Source: Dermatemys mawii | Lineage: Eukaryota > Chordata > Testudines > Dermatemydidae | DNA: 64,000 nt | Direction of reading: 5' to 3' | Assembly: GCA_007922305.1 (NCBI GenBank) | Contig: ML677333.1 | Span: 16,390,676 to 16,454,675, forward strand | Shown here: positions 25,790 through 36,849 of the stretch, one piece after another | How positions within the stretch are numbered: position 1 is the stretch's first letter | How the letters are laid out: the number at the start of each line of letters is the position of its first letter | Notes under the pieces: generated by a model | What the model saw: the letters and a program-made list of their open reading frames with translations, nothing else | The model's database searches: none | Told to the model about the DNA's origin: nothing | Position numbers and translations under genes: made by a program

Positions 25790-26600
25790 CTTATGTGGGG
25801 GTCGCGAGTCTTGACCCCAGCAGCGGGCTGCTGGCTCGAGCCCAATCTCCAGGCGGGCGACCCGGACCCTGCGGTGGGCTGCTGGCTTCAGCTGTGATAC
25901 CCGCAGGCTGCCGGCTCTTTCCCCGACCTGCTGGTGAACTGCCGGCCCCAGTCCCGACCCCGCAGGGGGCTGCTGGCTCCAGCCCCGATCCCTGTGGGGG
26001 GCTGCCGGCCCCGCCCCAACCCCAGAGGTGGCGGGCTCCAGCCCCGACCCCGCAGGGGGCGGTGGGCTCCAGCCGCAATCCGGGGGGCAGGCTGCCGGCT
26101 CCAGCCGCGACTCACCGGTGGGCTGCTGGCCCCAGCCGTGACCCCAGCGGGCGGCGGGCCCTCTGACCCCCGCGGAGGGCTGCGGCTCCAGCCGTGATCC
26201 CCGGGGCTGGTGACCCGGCCCCTGCAGGGGGCTGCGGCTCCAGCCGCGATCCCCGGGGTGGGCTGCCGGCTCTTTCCCCGACCCGCCGGTGGGCTGCTGG
26301 CCTCAGCCCAGACCCCAGTGGGTGGTGGGCTCCAGCCGCTATCCCTGGGGCTGGCTGTCTGCTCCTGCCCTGACCCCAGCGGGCGACGGGACCCAGCCCC
26401 GACCCCAGTGGTGGGCTGCTGGCCCCAGCCCCGACCCCAGCGGGCTCCAGGTTTGACCCACGCGGTGGGCTGAAGGCTCCCACCCTGACCCCGGGGGCAG
26501 GCTGCTGACCCCAGCTCTGTCCCCCCTGGGCAGGCTGCTAGACCCACCTCTGACCCCTAGTGGCCGGCTGCTGTGCCGGCCCTGATCCAGCCCCTGTTGT
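25790..26600. repeat. GC-rich minisatellite inside the hAT element
   Basis: About 25 degenerate copies of a roughly 30-bp unit, each built on CCCCGACCCCAGCGGG, then CTGCTGG, then CTCCAG. GC content is far above the flanks and CpG sites are dense. Because the unit length is near a multiple of three and lacks stops, long frames open on both strands (for example 25888-26547 on the minus strand, 25795-26166 on the plus). These Gly/Pro/Ala/Arg-rich frames are by-products and should not be called genes. Confidence 0.85.
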
Positions 26601-26797
26601 GGGCTGCTGGGCCCAAGCTCCTCCAGCCCAGCTCCACCCCCAGCTCCACACCACCTCCAAACAAAGGGTGCCAAACAGAAGTTTGGCCAGGCACCATTTT
26701 GCCTATGACTGACCCTGGTAAGGAGACAACATTCACAGCTGAACAGGTACTTTTATTAACAGTCATACATATAAGTGCAAACTTTCTGCTGAAAATA

Positions 26798-28595
26798 ATG
26801 GCCAGTTGTACTACTAAAACTGCTAAAAAACGAAAGTATCTCGAGTCTTACATTAAACTTGCCTTTACCAGTATCATCACCTCTGGTATTGAAAAACCGC
26901 AATGTGTCATTTGCAGTGAAGTTTTGTCTGCTGAAGCAATGAAACCCTGCAAAATGCAGTGACGTCTTGAAACTAAACATCCTGAGCATAAAAATCGAAA
27001 TGTGGATTTTTTCAAACGCAGAGAAGAAGCAACAAAGAAGGCCAGGCTTGATGCTGATGGAAGTTTCTAACAGCAAAAGTCCTCAGTTGTGGAGGCCTCT
27101 TATGTTGTGTCTCTATGGATTGCCTGTACCAAAACGCCACATACAATAGGTGAGGAGCTTGTTCTGCCAGCATGCAAAGATATTGTGGCACTTATGATTG
27201 GCAATGATACTGCCAAAAAACTGAATATGCTTTCCATATCTAATGATACGGTGAAACGCAGAATATGTGAGATGTCTGAAGATATCAAAAAACAAGTTGT
27301 ACATGAAATTAAACATTCTGCTTTCAGTATGTTCAGCCTGCAACTTGATGAAACTACTGATGTTTCTTACTGCGCACAACTGATACATTCGTACGGTATG
27401 TCAATGCTGGAGACGTTATGGATGAGTTCTTATTCTGTAAACAGCTTGAAACAACCACAACAGCACAGGACATTTTCGATAAGGTGAATGCCTTTTTTCA
27501 AAGCAATGGCATTGAATGGAAAAACTTTTGTGGTATCTGTACCGATGGTGCTCCAGCAACGATGGGTGCACAGTCTGGCTTTCAGCAGAAGGTAAAGTGT
27601 GTCTCACCTAATGTGATTGTCACTCGTGGAATCCATCGTCAAGTCCTAGCTGCAAAGACATTGCCAATGTACCTTAATGCTGTGGTGGATGTTGTTATAT
27701 GAGCAGTGAACTACATTAAAGCTCATGCTCTGAATGGTCATCTCTTTCAAGAGCTCTGCAATGAAATGGGTAGTGAATATGAAGTTCTGCTTTTCCACAC
27801 TCAAGTCCGATGGCTGTCTAGGGGAAGTGCATTAAAGCGCGTTTTTATACTTTGTGAAGAGATGGCAGAGTTTTTCCTGCAAAAACAGAAACAGGAGCTG
27901 AACAAAATATTCAGTGACAAGAAATGGCTTCTCTGCTTGGCATACCTAGTTGATATCTTTGGTAGCCTTAATGATCTCAGTCTGTCACTTCAGGGAAAAC
28001 GTTCAACATTAATAGACCTGACTAACAAAATCAAAGCTTTCCAGATGAAGTTGGATCTCTGGTGCAGGAAGTTGGACACAGACAGATATGGCATGTTTCC
28101 GACACTTTCTTCGTGCAGCGAGGAGGAGGAAGTTAACATTGATAGTGCTCTCAAGTCCCCGATCAGTGAACATTTAAGAGCCCTTCATGAAGAGTTCTCA
28201 CATTACTTCCCAGAACTGCCAGAAGCACTTCATTCCCTGGTGAAGAACCCTTTCAGTGTGATAGCTGAGCAGTTACCTACTGATGATATTCACACACAGG
28301 AACAGTTTATTGGCATGATCAATGATGAGGAAGTGCAAGCAAAATTCACACAGCTGCCTCCAAACCAGTTCTGGTGTTCAGTTGCAAGTGAATACCCACT
28401 GGTATCTGAAACGGCCTTGAGAGTCCTTCTGCCATTTCCCACTACCTACGAATGTGAGAGTGGATTCTCCAGCCTTCTCACAAGACAGAATCTCGAAATC
28501 AGCTTGATGTGAAGGATGACATCAGATGCGCCTTTTCTAAAACACCAAGAATAAAACTTCTTGTATCAAATAAACAGCATCATCCATCTCATTGA
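26798..28595 (+). pseudogene. hAT transposase relic, ZBED5-like
   Basis: In the family this enzyme binds the transposon ends and cuts and pastes the element. Starting at the ATG at 26798 (MASCTTKTAKKRKYLESY) a BED-type finger follows (CVIC, then LETKHPEH; the first expected His is Arg). Then come QLDETTDVS, GICTDGAPATMG (the catalytic-core DGA region) and, near the end, FPTTYECESGFSSL, the hAT dimerisation motif. Breaks: TGA at 26960-26962, TAA at 27068-27070, a frameshift near 27395, TGA at 27703-27705, and a frameshift near 28480. The last frame runs to the TGA at 28593-28595. About 600 codons in all, near the usual length. The upstream ATG at 26573 would add a Pro-rich leader from the minisatellite and is less likely. 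Confidence 0.9.
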
Positions 28596-28872
28596 TTTTT
28601 GTCTGCTTCAGGTCATTAATTGCTGTCAGGTATTAAAATAAAATTCTATTTAAAAATAACTTTTCCACTTATTTTTAATTCAATAAAAATGTGTTTTAGT
28701 CTTAATTTAAAAAGTAGTGAGAAAAGGTAAATCCATTTTAAGCAATAGGGTTTACATTTAATATTTAACAGTATTAAATATCAAAAATGTGTATTTAATT
28801 TCTAGAGGGGGTCGCGGTCAGAAGCTCAGTGTTCGAAAGGGGTCACCAGTACAAAAAGTTTAAGAACCACTG

Positions 28873-28880
28873 GGCTAGAT
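28873..28880. repeat. Target site duplication, right (GGCTAGAT)
   Basis: Identical to 25735-25742. See the hAT element between them. Confidence 0.92.
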
Positions 28881-28910
28881 GATCTCCTCTGGTTTTGGAA
28901 TCTGTGATGA

Positions 28911-30483
28911 GGTTCTTAAATGAGGGTGTGAACTGTACATGCATCTGAAGAAGAACTTTATTACATCGCTCAGATCTGGTCCCTCTTCTGCACATTTAGA
29001 ATCAAGTCCCCAAGGTCGGGGCCTAGAGGTAGAAGTGACTCTCATAAGCACGGAGCTAACTATTTCAACAACCATGGGGTAACCATTCTGATGGTTTTAA
29101 AGAGGGCTCTGAATTGCAGGATCTAGCCCTGGAGCCCCTAAACTACAAATCTGAAACATGTTTATGACAAGCATCTATTAGCTCTGGCCTGGATTCCCAG
29201 AAGTTGGTAGCCTGTTGAACTCAAATTTGCAGCCTTTTCAACCTATGCCTAATTCCTTCCACATTGCTATCATATTGTGTGTGCACACAAGTCAGTGGGT
29301 GGGTTGCTTTTACAACAGACTCAGCAGATTGGCTGTCTAGTAAACTGTAGAAAGGGTAATGCCAAATGTAGCAGCTCAACATGAAACACCGCATACCAAG
29401 TAAGATTACAAAAGAAAATCCAATGCAAGTTATAACTTTAAATTACGGTTATTTACTATTTATATTTATAATAGCTTCCACAATGTTCTAGTCACTATAC
29501 AAAAACAGGTCCTATTAAGTAATCAAACAAAAAATTGCACTGGGGATTTTGCTATTTCTAAGGCACTCGAATCCTATGGTGATGGTTGGTAGTATAAAGA
29601 TTTATGATAGATACTTAGGCAAACAAAATACAAACAAAATATCTGAGTTGATATTAGGTATGCATCTTGTTAGTTATTTTTCCTTCATCCTTCTCCACCC
29701 TTCCTTTCTAACTACCACTGCCAGGGACAAAATTTAATACTTTGTATTTATAAAGCACTTTATAAATATAATTGAGACCCCAGTTCTGCAACGGCTATTG
29801 GAAATACTGGCACCACTGAAGTCAATGGCAAAGCCCTAATTGATTTAAATGGAGTCAATATTTCTTCTACAGTGTATAAAGTTAAGTATATGCATAAATC
29901 TTTGTAGGATTAGAGCCTTAATCATACCTTACAACACCCATATGCAGTACATAGCTGTAAGCAGGGTCAGACTGTGCTCTTCCTTGACATCTACTGATAA
30001 ACTGAGGGTGAAAGATTTCAGGGACAGTATTTGCATAAACACACCTACTCTTCCTAGGTATTCAGCAGATGGAGCTGCTTTTCCAAAAGAGATCAATTTT
30101 GGCTGGTGCTGGATTACAAATATATTTAGGCATCTAAGTCCCAATTTTAGATAACACTGTGATTCATAACCTTTGCAACTTGGCCATTTGGCTTCGCCTA
30201 ACCTTGTGGATGCCTAAATTTTTGCTTTAAAAGTTCATGAGGTGCTTAAGTTTCTGTCTCTGAAAACATGCGCTGCAACCTCTCCAGGCATCTGGATGAT
30301 TATCTCCCACCTAAGCCGCATTGCAATCCTCAAACCAGAGATGTTGGTCAAAGCAGTGCTGATATCACTCATGGGGGCTGGGGCCTGATCTGGTGGGTAT
30401 GCACAGAGATCACCTACCAAACTCGGTCTCATTCAAAATCTAGGCATAGAAGGTGGTGCCAGTGCTTTCATCCACCTGATAAC
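28911..30483. other. Non-coding DNA with weak old repeats
   Basis: No gene seen. Near 29780-29860 is a degenerate 'CTGAAGTCAATGGCAAA' repeat. At 30130-30300 words of the 'GGCATCTAAGTCCC' / 'GGTGCTTAAGTTTC' type suggest another diverged interspersed repeat. Open frames at 29849-30154 and 30268-30489 are within such material. Confidence 0.4.
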
Positions 30484-30670
30484 TTTTAGCCCAGTGATTA
30501 GAGCGCTCACCCAGGATGTGGGAGACTTGGGTTTAATTCTGTCTGACAGTGAGAAAGTATTTGAATAGGAGTCTCCAAGCTCCCAGGCAATTGCACAAGC
30601 TACTGAACTATGGGATACTGTGAAATGGTGCTCCTTGAGTGTCTCATGCCAAAGCTGTTCCACTGCAAGT
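30484..30670 (+). repeat. tRNA-like SINE head (MIR-like), unit 1
   Basis: TAGCCCAGTGATTAGAGCG at about 30487 fits a pol III A box of tRNA type, and GGTTTAATTC at 30529-30538 fits a B box at the expected spacing. The text 'CTCACCCAGGATGTGGGAGA' is typical of MIR-like SINEs. The rest is diverged. No tRNA cloverleaf is complete, so this is not a tRNA gene. Confidence 0.55.
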
Positions 30671-30857
30671 AAACAGCTAACGAGTCAATGGAGCAGGGGC
30701 ACTGGACGCTGGGTCTCCCATCTTCCAAGTGAATGCCCTGATACCAGCCTATAGAATCATTGTCACTCTCTCCTTCTGGCCCCGTGACTCTAAGTGTTTA
30801 TCCAAAGTGGAAAAGCCTCAACAGGAGAGACCGAGAGAGCCCCACATCAGATTGTCC

Positions 30858-31000
30858 AATAGCTTAGTGGTTAAGAACTTTTCTGAGAGGTGGCAGTGGA
30901 CCCTGGTCAAAACCTCTCTCCTCCACAGGCAAAAGGAGAAATTGAAATTAGGTCTCCCACTGGTAGGCTTCAAGTTATAAGCTGATCAGAGCCTCGTCCT
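30858..31000 (+). repeat. tRNA-like SINE head, unit 2
   Basis: TAGCTTAGTGGTTAAGAAC resembles an A box and GGTCAAAACC a weak B box, followed by 'CAGGCAAAAGGAGAAATTG' and 'GGTCTCCCACTGG'. It lies about 370 bp from unit 1 in the same orientation, so either two SINEs or one repeat with a doubled head. Diverged and inactive. Confidence 0.45.
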
Positions 31001-31256
31001 TCTGCTGTTTTGCGTGGAGTGAGGCAGATGCCTAATCCAGTCTCACAAGAAACAACTTGGGTGCCTAAACTCCAAGAAAGTGGTTTACAATTGTGGATCA
31101 CTAGCAGAGATAAGCATCTCCTAGGAAACGCACACCTCTCTCATCAGCATCTCCCATTGGCTAGTTTAGGCAGCTCCCCAACTAGCATGCTGGCTTCTGT
31201 GGATTACGTTCTTAGGTAAACTTTCTCCATTCATTGTATAGGGAGCCTAGATGTCC

Positions 31257-31700
31257 AGAGGTGCCGACTCCATGGGTGATTTAGGACTGGAGCATTCAGG
31301 GACAAAAATTATTGGATGCTTAGCACCCACTGAAAGCCAAGCTCCCTTTTCTCCTCAATTCCTCCTCCCCAGTGCCTCCCACCCACGGTAGCCCTGTGAT
31401 CGACTGTTCTCTCTCCCTCCTTTCCAGCACCTCCTGCCCACCACTGTTCTGCAGCGTGCAGGAGGCTCTGGGAGGGAGCAGGAGGAGTAGGGATGGGGCA
31501 CACTCGGGGGAGCAGTGGAACTGGATGGGAAGAGGCAGAGCGGGGCTGGGAAGGGGCAGAGGTGGGGCCCTGGGGAAGGGGTGGAGTGGGGCCAGGGTGG
31601 GAAGAAACAGGGTTGAGGGCTTCAGGGAAAGGGTCAAATGGAGGCAGGGCCTATGGCTGAGCAGAGGAACACACCCAGGGAAATTTGAAGCCAGTGCCTG
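31257..31700. mobile_element. GC-rich interspersed repeat, probable hAT MITE
   Basis: The left end reads AGAGGTGCCGACTCCATGGG and the right side has 'GAAGCCAGTGCCTG', a weak inverted match. The interior is G-rich (GGGGCAGAG, GGGTGGGAAG). This fits a reptile hAT MITE I recall, but no clean target duplication is visible. Open frames on both strands (31372-31713 plus, 31320-31637 minus) are composition by-products. Confidence 0.4.
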
Positions 31701-31814
31701 TGTAGGGATCTAATTTATGCTTTGTGGATCTCAGTGTTATTTCCTAGGCATCTAAAAATTAAACACTGAAAGGCTGAGCATTCACAACACCTAAGTCTTT
31801 TTGTGGGGCCAGAC

Positions 31815-32015
31815 CTTAGTGACTTCTTCAAAGTCACACATTCAATCCATGTCAGAACAAGGACGGGAACTCAGCTCTTCAGAGAATAAAGTCTGTGTCT
31901 CATCTCTTGCCCCACTGGTCCTCACAGACCTGCTGTGCAAGCTGTCTATGCTTCAATTTCTCCATTTGAAAAATGGATTTAATGATACCTAATTACCTGA
32001 CAGGGGTATCCCCAC
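31815..32015. repeat. MIR-like SINE fragment
   Basis: 'CAAAGTCACACATTCAATCC', 'GGACGGGAACTCAGCTCTTC' and then 'CAATTTCTCCATTTGAAAAATGG' and 'AATGATACCTAATTACCTGA' resemble the MIR core and tail. Parts are rearranged relative to the usual order, so it may be two fragments. Confidence 0.45.
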
Positions 32016-32552
32016 CATGGATTTATGTTAACCAGCACAGTTAACCATCCCCATTGCAGGTAACACTGTCAAAGGAGCTATGTTTTACGGAAAAGAAACA
32101 TCAAGAGATTTGTTTGTTCTTGTCCAGATTCATCCAGTTTAAAAGTTTATTCCACAGCAGTTTGCAACAGGAAGATCCCAAAGTTCAGTATAGATTCCAT
32201 TTATGCAATTACACTTTTTGAAACAGTGAAATTATAATGCAGCCTCATACAATAATTCTTGTTGATTAGAACTCAGAAGAGGGCAGTATTACAGCAAATT
32301 ATAAAATCATCCTAATTAGCACTTATATAACATTTTACATATTTAAAATGCTGTACAAATCTTAATAGGGTTTAATCTAGCATATGGCAGCAAGTAACAA
32401 GGCCTAAAAAGTATTCACAGTACCAGTAAGATTAGACTTAGAATGCATGAGATCTAACAATAAACAGGGCTTTAAAGCTTCAGCCAATTGTCTGCAGGGG
32501 TCAGGAAATAATTTTTTTTCTCTGATGCACAATTGGCCAAATGTATTCTGGA

Positions 32553-32568
32553 TTTTTTTTTTTTTTTT
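32553..32568 (+). repeat. T16 homopolymer
   Basis: Sixteen T directly upstream of the repeat at 32569. It may be the poly(A) end of a minus-strand insertion, but no matching body was identified. Confidence 0.8.
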
Positions 32569-32690
32569 GGCCTCTCTCTGAAGCACCAGGGATTGGCTGG
32601 AGATGGGACACAGATTGGGTGGCCCAGTGCTCTGAAGTGGTACAGAGAATCGGACTAGATCCAGCATGGACAGTTAGTCTTCAGTAGGCT
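32569..32690 (-). repeat. Interspersed repeat of the 'gaccagtggtcca' family, copy 2
   Basis: 'CTCTGAAGCACCAGGGATTGG' and 'CGGACTAGATCCAGC' read on the other strand follow the same order as 23325-23450 and 58015-58140. It is diverged and non-coding. Confidence 0.45.
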
Positions 32691-35600
32691 AGCACAGGAT
32701 AAATTCACATCCCATCTTGCTGCAAACTAATTGTTTGTTCAGACAAGGCCTTAAACTCTATGAAACAATACTAGAGGAGGACTTCAAAAATTAGACATCT
32801 GGATGGTGCTGTAGCCCAATAAATTTCTTAAGAAATGCAGAAGCATGATTAGCCAAGGAGATGAAGAAATAGTGCCATTTATGTTTATTTAATTTTAACC
32901 CTCTAAAAAGGTTCAGGCTATAACACTCACTTTTGGTTTTCTGCAAAATAGAAATGGAGCTCATTTCACTTCATGCTTTGCGAACTCTTCATCCACCAGC
33001 TGTGAACATAATTCTCATTAAGCTGAGTGAGAGTTACGAATACATAACAAGAGGAGAATATGCTCCTTAGTAAGAATCCAGCCACAAAAGCAAGCAGAAT
33101 GCTTATACTCTGTGAACGCATAATTTCTATTCTTACATCACCATCAGTGCTCTCATTTATAATCATTGAGACAAATGTGTGAAAAAACAGCTGCTTTAAA
33201 ATACAATAAAATGACCAAAAATGGTGATGAGTCCTTTTTGTGAAAACCTTATTTTCACAGAAAGTATCACTGCTACAAGATCAAGGATGAAATCCTGACC
33301 CCACTGAAGTCAATATTAGTTTTGCCATTGACTTCACCAGGGCCAGTATTTCACTCCAAGGCTTCTGGAAACTGAACGTTAAAATCCTCAACCCATTTCC
33401 TCTAAAAGATTTTGGTTTTGTTGCTTTTTCTTGGGATTTACATTATCTTAAGTATTCCTAGACAAGAAACATTGCACTTAATTGAAGTCACTAGGATTAC
33501 TCATATGCTTACAATTAAACATGTGCTGATTAGTGCTGTAGTCCCTTGAAAAAGTTCCATGCACAAAAATACTTAACTTGCAGAACTTTGCCAGGTTTTC
33601 TGACTCGGACAAAAAAAAAGCAACATTATATATATATATGTTACAAAAACTGGCTCCTCCATGTTGCCCCGAATTTTAATATTACATTGGCATTAATTAC
33701 AGCTAAGGGATCATTTTTCTCTTTTGACATAATAGGGGTCAAGCAGGAGTGTAAGAGTGAAAGAGGAGGTGCTTGGACTAAAGATCAGCAGGACTTTTAG
33801 GGGACTCTAACATGGTTAAAATTAAGCACCTGGTGGAACAGGACCTAAAATCAGCTCAAAGAAAGTGAGAATATCTGATCTCAGTTACAAAATGTTTCAA
33901 CAGTTTTGCAGATGTGAAGTGATAGTGAACGTTCAAGTAAAACCAAGTAGTTATCTACAGCTATATTGCCTCCAGGTGGATGGAGTATCCCCCTTTTGTA
34001 TGAGGTGGCACGTTAACAACATTTTCATTGTTATTCTCTTCAAAATTACAACTTTTTTCTGCATTAGCAAATTCCATGAATGTGGCCCTCTGCTTTGTCC
34101 AGAGACTGAACTTTCTCAGTGATATAAAGAAGTGCTGGAATGCAGTTGTGTCAGAATGTTGCCCAAGGAAGAGGATGATAAAGAAAAGTACTGACACCTT
34201 TAGGTTAAACAATTTGCTTTGCTTTCTCCCTCAGGGAGTAATTTGTAATGTACATACCTATTGAGGAGGTGTCTGTACATTGGTCTGCTATTTTTAGTGT
34301 CACAGATTTAATTTGCGTGATTTTTCCCTTCAACACTATTGGCTAAAACAGTGTCATATGAGACATAGAAAATGGGTTTCCCCAACCGACAAAAAGAGAG
34401 GGTCAGATTATTCATACAGAAAATTAAAATTCTTAGGCCAGATTCTCAGCACTTCACATGTTAAACTTAAATATAAGGCAACTGCTGAGGATTTTCCTGT
34501 TGGAGGGGGATGCTCAACAGGTGGAGGGCTTGCACATATAGTTCCAGGGTGGGCTGGGGAGTAGTGAAGGGGCCAGAATGGTGAAGTGAGGTTGGGAGAG
34601 GTGGGGCCAGTGCACAATGTGTTGCTACAGTCTCTGGCAGCGGAGTGCCTCTTTGGAAGCAGCTATCTGCCAGCGTGAGGTAAGATAGTCCTGAGGCTGC
34701 TATAATCCTTGTTATAGTTCCAGGAGTATATACAATTTGCTACACGCTTTCCAAGCAATACAACTCCAACTAGTGCTAGATACTGGTTTTAACCCTCCTC
34801 CCAGACATTCCCCAGGACTGAGGAAGGGAGAGAGAGTGGTGACATAAAACCATATCCCTCTCTGTCCTCCTTTTCTCAAGTGCTCTGGCATCTTGACCTT
34901 TATTTCTGATCAAGTCCCCTGGGGGAAAAAACAACAACCCTCTTAACACACATTTAATTATTTGGACCAGAGCAACTTCTATTCTGCATACAGACTTTGT
35001 ATTTTTTTTTCCTACCCAAGAATGACATTTTTCAGCAACAGGGGATTACATTGACAGTATTTCACTATTCTGGCAAATATGCTACCCAATAAATGAAAAG
35101 GTTAAGTAAGCAAGTTATGAAGTCAGTAGTAGTAAATCAACACAAAGGTTGATATGGCCTGAAGCCCTGACAATAGTGCTCCTGTGCAGACAGCCATTGG
35201 CAGGGAGTGTGGAGATGCAGGGTCTCCAGAAGATCCCTCAAGACTGGCAGATTAGTTTGGGAGTAAAATCCCTTTTCTTCTCCAAAGCCCAGTTTCCCAC
35301 TGGATGAAGTTCTGTATGGGGCACTTTACTGAGCTTTTTGTCTCACCCTACAGGGGTCTCTTTTGCCCTTCCCGGTGGAGTTATCTTCACCATATTGGTG
35401 GCATGGATTATGTTCAGTATTCGATTTAAAAATAAGTTGCAATCCTTTCCTTTTCGAATGGCAATGTGAACCAGGATCAGAGAGTGTTCTTATAGAGAAT
35501 GTTCACATGCTGTCCTTCATTAAGAGAGTCCTGCAGGAAAGACATGAAAACTGGGTAAAGCTCCTGTAAATAGTCTGTGGGGAAACACTATACTTTCTTT

Positions 35601-36849
35601 TTAATCTCTCCTGAATATATTGATGTACCACCTAGGAACCTCAGTCATGAAGCAGGATTCCACTGTGTTAGATGCTATACAAAAAATGCCATAATATCAC
35701 TGCTAAACAAATCTTCCTGTTCTTTGAAGTGTCTTAGGTAGCTGGTTTTATTTTTTTAAATGCCTCTATAGCAACATTTTTAAGTTGACCCAAACAGGAG
35801 ATACTTTGCAATGGGCTGTATTTTTCTGCTGGGAAAATTAAATTGTGTTATTAATTCCTTATGAAATTTCTATACATTTGGACATTGAACAGTTCATAAT
35901 CCTAGAACTGATTGTTAATGAGAAAAGTTCTGTCACTCAATTTGTAGAGTCATCTTTTTTGGTGATATTTTTGCTGACTAGGCAGCATTCTTCCTGAAAT
36001 TTATTTTCTCTTGTTAAATGATTACAATGATGGTTTATTTCATAAAACCACAGGGGGGAGAAACAACAACAATGTATTTTACATTTATTACATCACACAA
36101 CACAGTTTTGCAGTTCTGCTGAAATTTGGTTCAGGAGGCTGTAGAAGCAGAGCTGTCACAAGATCATTCAGTGGGTTCAGGCTAGCAGGAAAAATACAAG
36201 GGCAGAAAAAAATCCAGAATAAATTAATATTAGCAAAAGAGGTTAAGGGAAATAGGAAGGGCATTTGCAAATATAAGGCCAAAAAAATACTATAGTGCAA
36301 GTAGGTGCAATAATAAATGTAGAGGAGTTGATACAATTATATTTACTTAGATTGTAAATGCTTTGGGGGCAGGGATAATTTTTTGTTCTCTGTGTTTGTA
36401 GAAGAGAATATAACAAAATGGGGTCCTGGCCCTTGACTGGGGCTCCTAGGGGCCATAATGATACAGTGAAGAGACTACTTGGGAAATTTGAACACACTCA
36501 GATCTGCCAGCTCAGATGACAGCTAATGTGTTAATAATGTAATGGAGTGGGGAGTTGGGTAGCTCAAGGAAGACTGAAGAAAGATAAATGTAGTACCAAT
36601 TTTCAGAAAAGGTCAGGGGAAGGGGGAAAGAGTGAGCCTGATGTGATGCTGGCAGACCAGGTCATGTCAGAGGGTATTCAGGCCAATTCACTTATGTACT
36701 GGATCAAAAAGGTTGTTAAAGGTATAAGTATTTTGGGTGTTTAAACTCAATAAAACTAATGGGATGTTACATGCATTGCTTTAATTTATCTGTGTCCTGT
36801 CATAATGGAATAGCAAATATTTACATTGTAAATGTCCCTATAATTAAAT
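32691..36849. other. 4-kb AT-rich stretch, mostly featureless
   Basis: No gene seen. It contains the palindromic repeat at 33286-33357 and a short TA run near 33625-33640. Open frames 33865-34122, 34028-34264, 34313-34564 and 36011-36295 show no domain. Confidence 0.4.
33286..33357. repeat. Short palindromic interspersed repeat
   Basis: GATGAAATCCTGACCCCACT on the left faces GGCCAGTATTTCACTCC on the right, with CACTGAAGTCAAT and ATTGACTTCACCAG opposing each other inside. Same family as 826-879, more diverged. Confidence 0.55.

Larger units (their letters stand above)
25743..28872 (+). mobile_element. hAT DNA transposon, full length but inactive (3130 bp)
   Basis: The left end is CATTGGTTCTCAAAG and the right end, read on the other strand, is CAGTGGTTCTTAAAC, so the terminal inverted repeats match apart from a few bases. 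Exact 8-bp duplications (GGCTAGAT) flank the element. The order inside is: left TIR, about 0.8 kb of GC-rich minisatellite, a transposase relic with BED finger and hAT dimerisation end, an AT-rich 3' region, right TIR. The transposase resembles the ZBED5/FAM200 group, which was itself domesticated from such elements. Several stops and frameshifts make it non-functional. It landed in a CR1 tail, so it is younger than that CR1. Confidence 0.92.
25575..28910 (+). mobile_element. CR1 LINE 3' end, split by a hAT insertion
   Basis: The left part (25575-25742) reads as a CR1 tail: ATTAACCACTGGAACAACTT, GTTGTGGTGGGTTCGCCACT, then GTTGTACAGGAAATGAGGCTAGAT. The right part (28873-28910) continues with GGCTAGATGATCTCCTCTGG and TTGGAATCTGTGATGA. 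Together, with the inserted DNA removed and one 8-bp duplicate dropped, they make the normal CR1 3' end. The copy is 5' truncated and non-coding. Confidence 0.8.

Noticed and set aside
25888..26547. 219-codon minus-strand frame, and other long frames at 25790-26560
   Set aside because: They are open on both strands in several frames because of the stop-poor GC-rich tandem repeat. There is no domain, and the true transposase starts later.
30487..30560. Possible tRNA gene
   Set aside because: A and B boxes fit but no acceptor stem or cloverleaf closes. A SINE head is the better reading.
31320..31713. Opposing frames of 105 and 113 codons
   Set aside because: Strand-symmetric open frames in a G-rich repeat; no motif.
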